From positions 186,001-250,000 of the forward strand of contig NZ_BSRQ01000009.1 of assembly GCF_030268685.1 (NCBI RefSeq): a stretch of 64,000 bases of DNA. Direction: 5' to 3'. Both the position numbers and the translations under genes were made by a program. Positions within the stretch are counted from its first letter, which is position 1, and every line of letters starts with the position of its first letter. This DNA is from Microtetraspora sp. NBRC 13810. Lineage in GTDB: Bacteria; Actinomycetota; Actinomycetes; Streptosporangiales; Streptosporangiaceae. Positions 28,122 through 36,629 of this stretch are shown piece after piece. A model generated the notes under the pieces. It made no database searches. It was not told where the DNA came from and saw only the letters and a program-made list of their open reading frames with translations.

Positions 28122-29051
28122 TCACTTGACCGTGTTGAGTGCTTTGTCGACCAAGCCCACCAGGAGGGTCTGGATCTCGGCGCCCGTCACGACCTTGTAG
28201 AGGAGAGCGGCGAAACCGCATGCGGCGATGGTGCCCACCGCGTATTCGGCCGTGGACATGCCACGATCCTTGCCCGCCTCGGTCAGGGCGTCGATGCGCC
28301 CGGCCCACCAGCGCCGTAGAGGCGGAGACAGCTCGGCGGGCCGGATCCACGCCCTGCGCGTCGCCCCGCGCCGGCGCGATGAGCTGGTCGACGGCTGGTG
28401 CCCATCCTGGCTCTCCGCGGCTCGCGGCGGCCGACCTGCCGGAGCGGCTTCAATCGCACCAGATCCGTGCCCGTCCTCCTCCGCCCCGGGAACGCTCATC
28501 ACCGGCCCGAGAATGCTCACCTCCGCCCCGGGGACGCTCACTTCTGGCTTGGGAATGCTCACCTCCGAGCCGATCTCACCCACCTGCGGCCTGTGTGCAC
28601 TCATTTCCGGCCCGGAATCGCCGACGTCCGATCCACGATCGGCCACATCGGCCGGGTGATCGGACACGGTGGCCTCCCGGCGGCTCGCTTCCAACGCGCG
28701 GCCGTTTACGGCGGACGCACGGCCGCTCAGGTCGGCCCCGCGACCGGTTACGGCGGAAGCGCGATCGCTCGTGCCGGTGGGGCGGTCGGTGAACCGACAC
28801 TTGACCGGGATGAAATCGGTCGGCCGCCCCTTAGTCGATCTGGGGTCGCGCTTGGCGACGGCCGGCGCCTCAGGGACGAACCGCGACCAGGTGACCGCGG
28901 CATGCTCGCTGCCAGCGCCCGCTCCGGGCGTGCGCTGTAGTGGGATGACCACGCCTTCCGGGAGCTGGCGTGGAGCGTCGGCGGGGCGCCTCCGCGAGGC
29001 CATGGCCGTGCACTTGGCATACCGCCGCCGCTCGATCGTCGTGTCACGCAT
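28122..29051 (-). CDS. DUF4244 Flp-pilin-like protein with long disordered N terminus
   Basis: The last 50 residues are a canonical DUF4244/Flp pilin segment: GMSTAEYAVGTIAACGFAALLYKVV then a short tail. Family members are usually 60-100 residues. Here the frame stays open to an ATG at 29051 with GGAG five bases ahead, giving 309 residues, and codon third positions in the extension remain G/C-rich, so the extension may be translated. It is disordered, with a 12-14 residue repeat (GRASAVxGRG) and 21-bp repeats (EVS(I/V)xG). If only the core is made, the start is near 28300. Confidence 0.7.
   Translation of the reverse strand: MRDTTIERRRYAKCTAMASRRRPADAPRQLPEGVVIPLQRTPGAGAGSEHAAVTWSRFVPEAPAVAKRDPRSTKGRPTDFIPVKCRFTDRPTGTSDRASAVTGRGADLSGRASAVNGRALEASRREATVSDHPADVADRGSDVGDSGPEMSAHRPQVGEIGSEVSIPKPEVSVPGAEVSILGPVMSVPGAEEDGHGSGAIEAAPAGRPPRAAESQDGHQPSTSSSRRRGATRRAWIRPAELSPPLRRWWAGRIDALTEAGKDRGMSTAEYAVGTIAACGFAALLYKVVTGAEIQTLLVGLVDKALNTVK
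28494..28577. repeat. 21-bp in-frame repeat in the DUF4244 extension
   Basis: GCTCAyC recurs at 28494, 28515, 28536 and 28557 with exact 21-bp spacing. On the minus strand it encodes heptapeptides of the form x-EVS(I/V)-x-G. Confidence 0.85.
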
Positions 29052-29705
29052 TGTGTCTCCACTGCTCGGAGCCGGGGCCTTCACCCGGCGGGACCCCTTC
29101 AGGCTCGCCCGGACGGGCTGCACGCCTCCCGGCCGAACCGCGTTCTGTGGATGAGTGGGGAACGGGGGCGCGAGCCTGTGGACAGCGCCCCGAGCGACCT
29201 CCCACGGCGCTTCTCGAATCGAACCTCGCCCCTGGAACCCCTGAAAGCGCCACACGACGACCTCCCGCCACGCGGCATACCGCCACCGCACCGGCCGCCG
29301 CGTATGGCTGCTCGCCGCCATAGAGCCGTACGTGACAGGAGGGTGGTCCGTCGGTCAACACCCGATCGCGCTGTGGCGGAGCGGCCCTCACGGACGGCAC
29401 TGGCCGAGGCGAAGCACCTCCATAGGCCGGCAGCACTCGGCACCCCTACGGGAACGGCGCAAGGCACCTCGATAGTGACGGCCAGCCCGTTCATGGACAC
29501 AGCTCACAGCGCGTACATGGGGACGGGGACTGTATCCACGCAAGCCACGCACAGCACCTCCAAAGGAACGACGCGCGGCGCGTCCGCAGACACGGCCCAC
29601 AGCCCGCCCATGGACACGGCTCACGGCGCCCACATGAGGACGCGACGGTATCCGCGCGAGCCACGTACGGCACGCGTGCCGGGCCGCCATGGCAGGCGTG
29701 GTGGT
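29052..29705. other. 650-bp spacer inside the Tad-like cluster with ~30-bp degenerate repeats
   Basis: It separates the TadC-like gene from the DUF4244 gene. No convincing gene. From about 29440 to 29690 segments such as ATGGACACGGCTCACGGCG recur at roughly 30-bp steps with heavy divergence. The rest is featureless GC-rich sequence that should hold a promoter for the pilin genes. Confidence 0.55.
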
Positions 29706-30752
29706 CTACGGGATGAGCACCTGGGAGGCGAGGGCGGCGATCACCGGGATGATGCCCAGGAGGACGAAGGCCGGGAGGAAGCAGAGCCCGAGAGGCGCGA
29801 CCGTCTGCACGGCGACACGGCGGGCCGCCGCCGACGAGGTGGCCCGGGCGGCGGCCACGGCGTCGTCTCCCAGCCGGGTGAGGGACTCGGCCACGGCCGT
29901 ACCGGTCAGGGCTGCGCGGGTCATGGTCCGGGCGAGGCGGGCGGTGGCCGGTTCGTGGATGAGGGCCTGCCAGGCGTCCTGTGGGTCGGCGCCCAGACGC
30001 AGTTGCATGCTCACCCATGACAGGCGATGGCCGAGGGGACCTCCGATGGTGGTCGCGGCGGTCTCGACGGCGCCGCTCAGGGGGCGGCCGGCGCGCAGGC
30101 ACGCGACCATGAGGTCGGTGGCGAAGGGAAGGTCAGCGGCGATCCGGCTCATCTCGCGACGGGCGGCCGGGGACTGGCGGCCGCGAAGGACGAACAGGAC
30201 GACGCCAAAGAGCAGCACGCCCGCCAGGATCCCTGCCGTTCCTCCGGCGAGCAGCACCGCCACGGCCGCCGCGACGCCCGCGAAGGCGAACTCGCGGGGC
30301 CCGGCCTTCTGCGGCGGGCGGTCGAACGGCCCCGGGGCGCTCTGACGGCCTGTGGCATCGGTCGCGGCGATCCTGCGGCGGATCACGCCGATGGAACGGC
30401 CTGCGGTGGTGGGGGCGTGATCTGCGGTCCCGTGTCGCCATGAGCCGGTCAACGGGCCGGTCGGGGACGTACCCAGGGCTGCGTGGCGGTAGGTGGTGAC
30501 CTGGGGAGCGGACGTGGTGGCGGAAGGGTGCTCATAGCCGGCAGGGGCGTGCGTCGGGTCGCCCCGGTCCGCCGCCGGGTACGGACGATCACGCCCTGGA
30601 GCACGCGTCCGGTCCGCCGGGTCGGGTGGCCGGTCCGCGTCGATGCGGCGGATCGTGTCAAGCCGATCCCCCGCCGTGGGGGACGCCGACCACAGCAGGG
30701 TCGCCGCCCCGGCTGAGATCATCGCGAAGATCACCGCCCATGCCGGTGTCAT
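29706..30752 (-). CDS. Tad-like type II secretion F-domain protein (TadC/Rv3657c)
   Basis: 348 residues. The C-terminal T2SSF domain (DLPFATDLMVACLRAGRPL, then ARLARTMTRAALTGTAVAESL) and terminal helix LGLCFLPAFVLLGIIPVI identify a TadC-type inner-membrane platform protein. A membrane anchor opens the protein, followed by a Pro/Arg/Asp-rich linker (35-130). It starts 22 bases after the TadB stop; the ATG at 30752 has AAGGG at good spacing. It should form the pilus assembly base with TadB. Confidence 0.88.
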   Translation of the reverse strand: MTPAWAVIFAMISAGAATLLWSASPTAGDRLDTIRRIDADRPPDPADRTRAPGRDRPYPAADRGDPTHAPAGYEHPSATTSAPQVTTYRHAALGTSPTGPLTGSWRHGTADHAPTTAGRSIGVIRRRIAATDATGRQSAPGPFDRPPQKAGPREFAFAGVAAAVAVLLAGGTAGILAGVLLFGVVLFVLRGRQSPAARREMSRIAADLPFATDLMVACLRAGRPLSGAVETAATTIGGPLGHRLSWVSMQLRLGADPQDAWQALIHEPATARLARTMTRAALTGTAVAESLTRLGDDAVAAARATSSAAARRVAVQTVAPLGLCFLPAFVLLGIIPVIAALASQVLIP

Positions 30753-30774
30753 CGCCACCACCCTTCACCAGTTG

Positions 30775-32016
30775 TCAGGAGGATTCGGCGCGTGCGGCCA
30801 GCCGGTGGGTCCACCACAGGCCGCACGCGTCCAGGGACAGGCCGAGGACTAGGCAGCCGAGACCGGCTGGGCCGCCGAAGAGGAAGGCCAGCGGGTTCAT
30901 GCCGAGACCGGCCGCGAGAAGCAGCCCCAGGAGCGGCAGGGCGGCCAGGAGACGGGCGGTGGCGCGTGGGCCGGCCAGTTGCGCGGCCACCTCCTGCCGG
31001 TGGGCCTGTGCGGCTCGGAGGGCGGCCTCGACTCGCTCGACGAGCGCGGCCAGGCTGGCGCCGGTGATGAAGCTCATCTGCCAGCACGCGGCGAGCCGCC
31101 GCAGCCCGTCGCCGCCGACCTCGGGTGCGGCCGCCATGAGGGCCGCCGGGACGTCACCGGCATCCCGCGCCGCGGCCAGCACCGGCCCCATCACCTCGGG
31201 GACCGGGAAGTCGACCCAGGAGGCCGCCCTGATCATCGCCTCGCCCGGCGTCCGCCCGGCCGCGAGCTCGGCTCCCAGGCCGTGACAGAGCTCTGTCGAG
31301 GCCGCCAGCCACGCGGCCGGGCCACCTCGGCCGGAACCACTGCCGGGCCCCCGCACACGACCGATGGGCAGACGCGCGACGCCGAAACGGACAACCGCCT
31401 GGAGAGCGGCGGCCGCTGTGCCGCCGGGCGAGGACTCGTTGCCCACCCGGCCGCCGGGTGGATGGGCATCGGACACCTGGCCGCGGGCACGGCGAGCCGC
31501 GGCCGGGGGACCGCCCGCCGTCTGTGCGATCAGCTCTCCGACCAGCCGGGGGCCGAACGTGAGAACACCACCCCACCGGCGGGCTGACCGCAGTTCGGTT
31601 TCCCGGCGGCGGGACACGGATGCGGGGGCAGGCAGATGCCGGAGACCGGGTGTGGGAGTAGGCGGATACCAGGGACCGGGTGCGTGAGCAGGCCAATGCC
31701 GGAGACCGGATGCAGGAGTAGGCCAATGCCGGAGACCAGGGGCGGGAGCAGGCCAATGCCGGGGACTGGGGGCGAGAGTAGGCGGATGCCGTCGGGGACC
31801 GGATGCGGGAGTAGGGGGATACCGGGGATCGAGGGGTTGGGGCTTGGCGTCGGGCGGGATGGGCCGGGGCGGCTCAGTGGCGAGGGTGGAGTGGGGGTGG
31901 TTGGGGTGGTTGGGGTGGTGGGGGTGGATCAGGTTGGTCAGGCGGGTGAGGGCGGGGCCGGGGGCGGTCCACAGCCAGGTGGCCAGGGCGAGGAGGAGGG
32001 CGGCTGCCGCGATCAC
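30775..32016 (-). CDS. Tad-like type II secretion F-domain protein (TadB/Rv3658c) with repeat loop
   Basis: 413 residues. N-terminal membrane helix, a 70-residue loop of decapeptide repeats (about 63-135, such as LRHWPTPASG), then a T2SSF domain (ELCHGLGAELAAGRTPGEAM; FITGASLAALVERVEAALRAAQAHRQEVAAQL) and two C-terminal helices. The ATG overlaps the TadA stop (ATGA). The repeat loop is not part of the family and is probably cytoplasmic. Confidence 0.88.
   Translation of the reverse strand: MIAAAALLLALATWLWTAPGPALTRLTNLIHPHHPNHPNHPHSTLATEPPRPIPPDAKPQPLDPRYPPTPASGPRRHPPTLAPSPRHWPAPAPGLRHWPTPASGLRHWPAHAPGPWYPPTPTPGLRHLPAPASVSRRRETELRSARRWGGVLTFGPRLVGELIAQTAGGPPAAARRARGQVSDAHPPGGRVGNESSPGGTAAAALQAVVRFGVARLPIGRVRGPGSGSGRGGPAAWLAASTELCHGLGAELAAGRTPGEAMIRAASWVDFPVPEVMGPVLAAARDAGDVPAALMAAAPEVGGDGLRRLAACWQMSFITGASLAALVERVEAALRAAQAHRQEVAAQLAGPRATARLLAALPLLGLLLAAGLGMNPLAFLFGGPAGLGCLVLGLSLDACGLWWTHRLAARAESS
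31614..31830. repeat. 30-bp in-frame repeats in TadB loop
   Basis: About seven 30-bp units; on the plus strand the segment GGAGCAGGCCAATGCCGGAG recurs with small changes. They encode decapeptides (P/L)RHWPxPAxG. Confidence 0.88.
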
Positions 32017-33482
32017 GGGACTACTCCGGGGACGCGGTCGGAGAGGTCGGCGAAGGCGGGACCGGTCAGGGTCCGGCCGTCGGGGGTGAAGATGAGGGCG
32101 GGCTCGGCCTCCACCAGGGTCGAGGAACGGCGGCGCAGCACGGAGATCTCGGCCACTCGGCGGCGGCCCCCTCCGTGGTCGCGGACCAGGTGCACCACCA
32201 CGTCGAGCGCGGCTGCGATCTGGCTGTGCACGGCCTCCCTGCTGAGCCCGGCGGCACAGGCGAGGGCCTCAAGACGCGGGAGGACGTCGGCCGCCTTGTT
32301 GGCGTGCAACGTGCCGCAACCGCCCTCATGCCCGGTGTTGAGGGCGGCCAGCAGGTCGACGACCTCGCGTCCTCTCACCTCGCCGACGACGAGCCGGTCC
32401 GGGCGCATGCGCAGAGCCTGGCGCACCAGGTCGTGGAGGCCGATCGCGCCGGCGCCCTCGACGTTCGCCGGCCTGGACTCCAGCCGCACCACGTGGGGGT
32501 GGTCGGGGCGCAGCTCGGCGGAGTCTTCGACCAGGAGCAGCCGCTCCCGGGGGTCGGCCAGGGACAGCAGCGCGCTCAGCAGGGTCGTCTTGCCGGTGCC
32601 GGTGCCGCCCGTGACCAGGAAGGCCAGCCGTGCCCCGACCACCGCCGTGAGGACGCCGACGGCCTCGGGATGGATCGTGCCCGCCGAGACGAGGCCGGCG
32701 AGGGTGAAGGTGCGGCGAGGGGGCAGCCGCAGGGACACGCAGGTGCCGCCCGGCGCCAACGGCGGCAGGATCGCGTGCAGGCGGACACCTCCGGCGAGCC
32801 GGGCGTCGACGTGCGGTGAGGCGTCGTCGAGGCGGCGGCCCGCCGCGGCGGCGAGACGCTGGGCCAGTCGGCGCAGCGACTCCTCGTCGGGGAAGGTCAC
32901 CGAGGTACGGCGGAGTCCCTGCCCGTCGTCGATCCACACCTCACCGGGACCGTTGACGAGCACGTCGGTGACATCCGGCTCGGCGAGCAGGGGCTCCAAC
33001 GGTCCGGCACCGATCAGGTCGGCGCAGAGCGCCCGTGCCACGGTGAGGATCTCCGCGTCGCCCAGAACCGCCTTCTCGGCCCTGAGCGCGACCGCGACGT
33101 GTGCGGCGCTCGGCTCCACCCGCGCCGTGGCCAGCCGGGTGCGCACCGCCTCCACCAGCCCGGGGGAAACGGTGACCCCCGGCCGATCGTGAGCCGCGGG
33201 CGGCGGTGCGGCCCGGCCTGCCTCCGTGCCGACGCGATCGGCGGAACCCGACCGCACCCCCGGCACTCCGGCATCGGCGGGGACGGGACGAGATCCCGGG
33301 ATCGGCGTCGCGGCGCCACCGCGGAGAAGGCGGTTGGCCGGCATCCGGCTGCCTCTGAGTGAGTGATCGGCCGAGACTCCGGTGGCGTCTCGGAGTGGGT
33401 GATCGGCCGAGACTCCGGTGGCGCTGTAAAGGGGGCGAATGGCTGGTGTTTCGGAACCGTTGCGAAGCGGGCGAGATGTCAT
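32013..33482 (-). CDS. tadA: Tad/CpaF-type secretion ATPase (TadA, Rv3659c)
   Basis: 489 residues. The T2SSE/CpaF motor: N-terminal helical domain, Walker A TGGTGTGKTT, Asp box VEDSAELRPDHPHVV, Walker B LVVGEVRGREVVDLL and His box TGHEGGCGTLHAN. It powers Tad-like pilus assembly. The ATG at 33482, eight bases after GGAG, avoids overlap with ssd. The first 100 residues hold a 12-residue repeat (ATGVSADHPLRD) and a Pro-rich tract not seen in the family. Confidence 0.95.
   Translation of the reverse strand: MTSRPLRNGSETPAIRPLYSATGVSADHPLRDATGVSADHSLRGSRMPANRLLRGGAATPIPGSRPVPADAGVPGVRSGSADRVGTEAGRAAPPPAAHDRPGVTVSPGLVEAVRTRLATARVEPSAAHVAVALRAEKAVLGDAEILTVARALCADLIGAGPLEPLLAEPDVTDVLVNGPGEVWIDDGQGLRRTSVTFPDEESLRRLAQRLAAAAGRRLDDASPHVDARLAGGVRLHAILPPLAPGGTCVSLRLPPRRTFTLAGLVSAGTIHPEAVGVLTAVVGARLAFLVTGGTGTGKTTLLSALLSLADPRERLLLVEDSAELRPDHPHVVRLESRPANVEGAGAIGLHDLVRQALRMRPDRLVVGEVRGREVVDLLAALNTGHEGGCGTLHANKAADVLPRLEALACAAGLSREAVHSQIAAALDVVVHLVRDHGGGRRRVAEISVLRRRSSTLVEAEPALIFTPDGRTLTGPAFADLSDRVPGVVP
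33363..33430. repeat. 36-bp in-frame repeat in the TadA N terminus
   Basis: The 25-base string beginning GTGATCGGCCGAGACTCCGG occurs at 33363 and again at 33399. The coding strand reads ATGVSADH twice, 12 residues apart. Confidence 0.85.
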
Positions 33483-33519
33483 GGCCGGGGCTCCAGCGCT
33501 GAGGTGGAGGGGGTGCGGG

Positions 33520-34599
33520 TCATGGCCTGGGCTCGGTGTCGGGCGAGTAGGAGAGGGGGTGCTCGTCGACGAGAAGGTCGAGGAAGGAGGCGCAGAAGCC
33601 GCCCAGCGGGGTCTTCGGGCTGAGCGGGGGCGCCTCACCGCGATCGAGCATGGCGGCTAGGCGCGGCTGGTCGGGCAGGGTGCCGGCCGACGCCACCCCC
33701 AGTGACGAGCTGACCGTCTCCTCCTCCAGGACGCCCGGACGGATCACGGCGCGGATGTCGGCCGTGTGGCCGCGAAGCACGCGGAGCACCTGATCGGCGG
33801 CGAGCACACCGCGGACGTCGGCCGACACGACGAGCAGAGTCGTGGTGGCCCTGGCCAGCACCCCCGCGGACGCCTCGTCGACATGACGGGGAAGGTCTGC
33901 CACGACGAGATCGAAGCCGCGTCTCGCCGCGTCGAGCACCGAACGCATAGCCTCGGCGGGGACGGGTGACGCGTCGCCCCGGTGGAACGCCAGCACGGTG
34001 AGGTCGCCGAAGGACGGGAGAGCCGCCTGCAAGGCGCTGGGATTGACCCTGCCCTCCCTGGCGACCAGATCCGACCAGCGCAGGCCGCTCGCCTCCTCCT
34101 GGCCGAGCAGGACGTCCAGGCCGCCGCCCAGAGGGTCGGCGTCGAGCAGGAGCGTGCGCATCCGGCGCCTGGCCGCGCCGCGGGCGAGCGTGGCGGCGAG
34201 CACGCTGGCGCCGGCTCCTCCCCTGCCGCCCACGACGCCGACCACGAGGCCCGCTCCGTCGCCCGCCTGCCCCACGTCGGCGAACTCGTCGGCGAGCTGC
34301 CGCTCGGCCGCGGGTAGCTCCATCACCGCCTGGGCGCCGACCGCCACGCATCGCCGCCAGACGTCGGGATCCTCACCGGCCCTGGTGACCAGGAGCACCC
34401 GTGACCGTCTCGGAGGACCCAGCCGCGCGACGGCGTCGGCGAGATCGGAGCCCACGACCACCAGCGGGGCCTTCGCCCAGAACGGCCTGGCGTGCGCGGG
34501 CGCGTGGGCGACGTCGAGCTCGCTGCCGGCCGCGGCCGATATCCGGAGCAGATCGTCGAGCAGGTCGTCGTCGGCGGTGATCGCCAGTGGACGGGTCAT
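33520..34599 (-). CDS. ssd: CpaE/MinD-like septum-site-determining protein (Ssd, Rv3660c)
   Basis: 359 residues. N-terminal receiver-like region (ITADDDLLDDLLRISAAAG) and a MinD/ParA-type ATPase with GGRGGAGASVLAA as deviant Walker A, LLLDADPLGGGLDVLLG and DLVVADLPRH. Tad systems use CpaE to localise the pilus; in mycobacteria Ssd inhibits septum formation. The catalytic Lys pair of Walker A is missing (GGAGAS), as in other Ssd proteins, so ATPase activity is doubtful. Start ATG at 34599. First gene of the seven-gene Tad-like operon. Confidence 0.9.
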   Translation of the reverse strand: MTRPLAITADDDLLDDLLRISAAAGSELDVAHAPAHARPFWAKAPLVVVGSDLADAVARLGPPRRSRVLLVTRAGEDPDVWRRCVAVGAQAVMELPAAERQLADEFADVGQAGDGAGLVVGVVGGRGGAGASVLAATLARGAARRRMRTLLLDADPLGGGLDVLLGQEEASGLRWSDLVAREGRVNPSALQAALPSFGDLTVLAFHRGDASPVPAEAMRSVLDAARRGFDLVVADLPRHVDEASAGVLARATTTLLVVSADVRGVLAADQVLRVLRGHTADIRAVIRPGVLEEETVSSSLGVASAGTLPDQPRLAAMLDRGEAPPLSPKTPLGGFCASFLDLLVDEHPLSYSPDTEPRP

Positions 34600-34787
34600 C
34601 GGTCCCTCCCTCTCGTGCGGGAGGTCCACCATCCGCGAACGACCGATACCTCCGATGACCCGAACCGCGTTCTGGGGACAGCGGGCGGGCGAACGGAGCT
34701 TGGCTGTGGACAACCGGCGGCAGCCGTACAGGCTCAGAAAGGAGCGGGGCGTCCTCGGGGACATGTGCCGGGGATGTGGGGCGCCGG

Positions 34788-34880
34788 GGAAAGAGGCGAC
34801 CCCCGCCGGGGGGGAGAGCGGGGGTCGCCAACCGGTCCGGCTCCGGGGGGGTAGAGCCGGTCCCGTTTCAGAAGAAAGCT
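34788..34880 (-). ncRNA. 6C small RNA
   Basis: On the minus strand two consecutive hairpins each present a loop with seven C: CCGGCTC-TACCCCCCCG-GAGCCGG (34860 to 34837) and GGCGACCCCCGC-TCTCCCCCCCG-GCGGGGGTCGCC (34829 to 34795, perfect 12-bp stem). A U-containing tail (TCTTTC) follows. This is the defining structure of the actinobacterial 6C RNA (Rfam RF01066), which in M. tuberculosis also lies between Rv3660c and Rv3661. Ends are approximate. 6C regulates mRNAs through its C-rich loops in mycobacteria; targets here are unknown. Confidence 0.88.
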
Positions 34881-35116
34881 TTCATCACTTGACTAGGGCA
34901 TGGCAAGGGACTTGCAAAGCTCGCTCATGCACAGTCGCTCCAGTTTAGGGAGATACCACCGTATGCTGCCCGATCCACTTGAGTTTCGTCGAGGAGCAAT
35001 CTCCAATTTCCGCTAGTTTTTTTGAGGGTAACCGGGGTGCTACCCAAGGTCATGCAATCCGGTCATGCCCGAATCTGGACGCTTCCGTTACCTGGAGTGA
35101 TCGCCAGGGTCGTTAG

Positions 35117-35146
35117 AGGCCCGGCTTTAGCAGCTTTGGGCCTTTT
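35117..35146 (+). terminator. Weak plus-strand terminator-like hairpin
   Basis: AGGCCC and GGGCCT pair across a 15-base loop and are followed by TTT. It lies in the gene-poor stretch after the 6C RNA. Confidence 0.35.
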
Positions 35147-35358
35147 GTCCAGATGGAGGGCGTTGCCTGGTAAAGGTCTTGCGTCCGGGGGTTCCCAGGG
35201 GCGCGGATGGGACGTAGAAAGGAGTTACGGACTACTTGTCCGGATGCGTCAGCCAGGCACCCACGCGCGACCAGCCGCGGGAGGCGCGTCGAGACGGGCT
35301 TGACCCGGGCCGACGAATATTGAGGTGCACGCTTGGTAACCTGGCGTGACGTAGTAGC

Positions 35359-35394
35359 GACGGCGTCCCATGCCAGGGACGCCGTCCGCTTTGT
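35359..35394 (+). terminator. Strong plus-strand terminator with no assigned gene
   Basis: Perfect 11-bp stem GACGGCGTCCC / GGGACGCCGTC with a six-base loop, followed by CGCTTTGTTT. The T-rich side is on the plus strand only. No recognised plus-strand gene ends here; the small frame of 35241-35354 (TTG start after AAAGGAG, 37 aa) or a small RNA may be the transcript. Confidence 0.7.
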
Positions 35395-35399
35395 TTACG

Positions 35400-36629
35400 G
35401 ACATCGAGTTTCGGACACTGTTCACGGACTGTTAGATATGTGAAACCATCCGTGCCTGTGCCGGTGTTCGCGCCCTTTCGACCGGCCGACGGGTGAACTC
35501 GTTCGGTTGCGCACCGTAACTTGGGCGCCGCCACCGCCGTACCACTACGCATCGCTTCGGCGCCCTTGGGGGAACTCTGTCAAGGATGAGAGGCGCCCTA
35601 TCAAGGGGCGGACGCCAAGGAACTCGCCAGAGGGACGACTACGCCCGATGGGACCGTTCCCGGTGGATGCCTTGTGTGTGAATGTGAGGCTCGTCCCGGC
35701 ATCGCGTGGTGGTCGGTCGATCCCAGGACGGTCGACAGGACCTTCGCCATCGGCGAGGCGTGCCGTGTTCCCGTGGTGTTCGACGGCAGGCATCCTCCGA
35801 GGCTGAGGATGCCGCGAGAGCCCTCCGATCTTGAGTTGGTCCGCCGGGGATAGGTGCGGGCGGATGCTGGGAACGGCGTGATCAGTGCGGAGCGGTCCGG
35901 TGCGTACCGGCCGGGCGTTCCTCTGTGCTCGCGCTGTCCACAAGGTGGGGACAAGCGCGGTTCGGCATCCGTTACGTTGTGGCGGGGCAGGGCGGGTACG
36001 GCAGGCCGTGGGCGTTGTCCAAGGGGCCAGTAGTACGGCAAGCAGTGGGCGTTGTCGCAGGGACAAGAGGGTCGGCAGGCCGTCGCGTTGTCGCAGAGCC
36101 AGAGTGGGTACGGCAGGCTGTCGCGTTGCCGACGGGCAGGGTGGATACGGCAGGTCGTGGGCGTTATTCGCAGCGGCACTGGGTGATAACGGCGGGGCAG
36201 GGGGTCGTCTGCCCTCGTGAACGGCGAGGCTGTTTCAGGGCATGGCGTGAGTCCGATCTCGAAGCGCGCCTGGGCGTGGTGAGGCCGTCCCATGGGGCGC
36301 TGTGGAGGGTGATCGGACGCGTTAGGGGACGTCCCATGGGACGCGGTGAAGGATGATCCGGACGCGGCAGGGCTGGCTCTGGCCGGGCAGGAGCACCGGC
36401 CGCCTGGCCATCGGCACCGGACGTGCGGCCTCAGTGGGCGCGGTGAAAGGTGGGCCCGCTGGTGGTGGCGGGGATTGGTCGGGGTGGCTCGACGACAGGC
36501 TGTGCGGCCCGCTGTGGATGCTCAACGGTCGCGTGGATGCGGGGCAGGGCGAGACGGTGCGGGGCAGAGCGGTGCGGGGCGAGACCGTGCGGTGCGGGGC
36601 GGGGTGGAGTGGGGGGAGGGGGCGGGGGC
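35400..36629. other. 1.2-kb spacer with degenerate repeats, no clear gene
   Basis: From about 35950 to 36200 the string GGGTACGGCAGGCCGTGGGCGTTGTC recurs in degenerate form at 33-45 base steps. At 36289 and 36332 there is a doublet GTCCCATGGGrCGC, about 43 bases apart. Open frames here read through repeats on several frames and lack ribosome sites. I see no gene. Confidence 0.55.

Noticed and set aside
29151-30020. A 289-aa plus-strand frame over the tad spacer and tadC
   Set aside because: Repeat-driven in its first half and antisense to TadC motifs in the second.
35507-36356. Several short frames in the spacer after the plus-strand terminator
   Set aside because: Run through degenerate repeats on all frames, no ribosome sites, no motifs.
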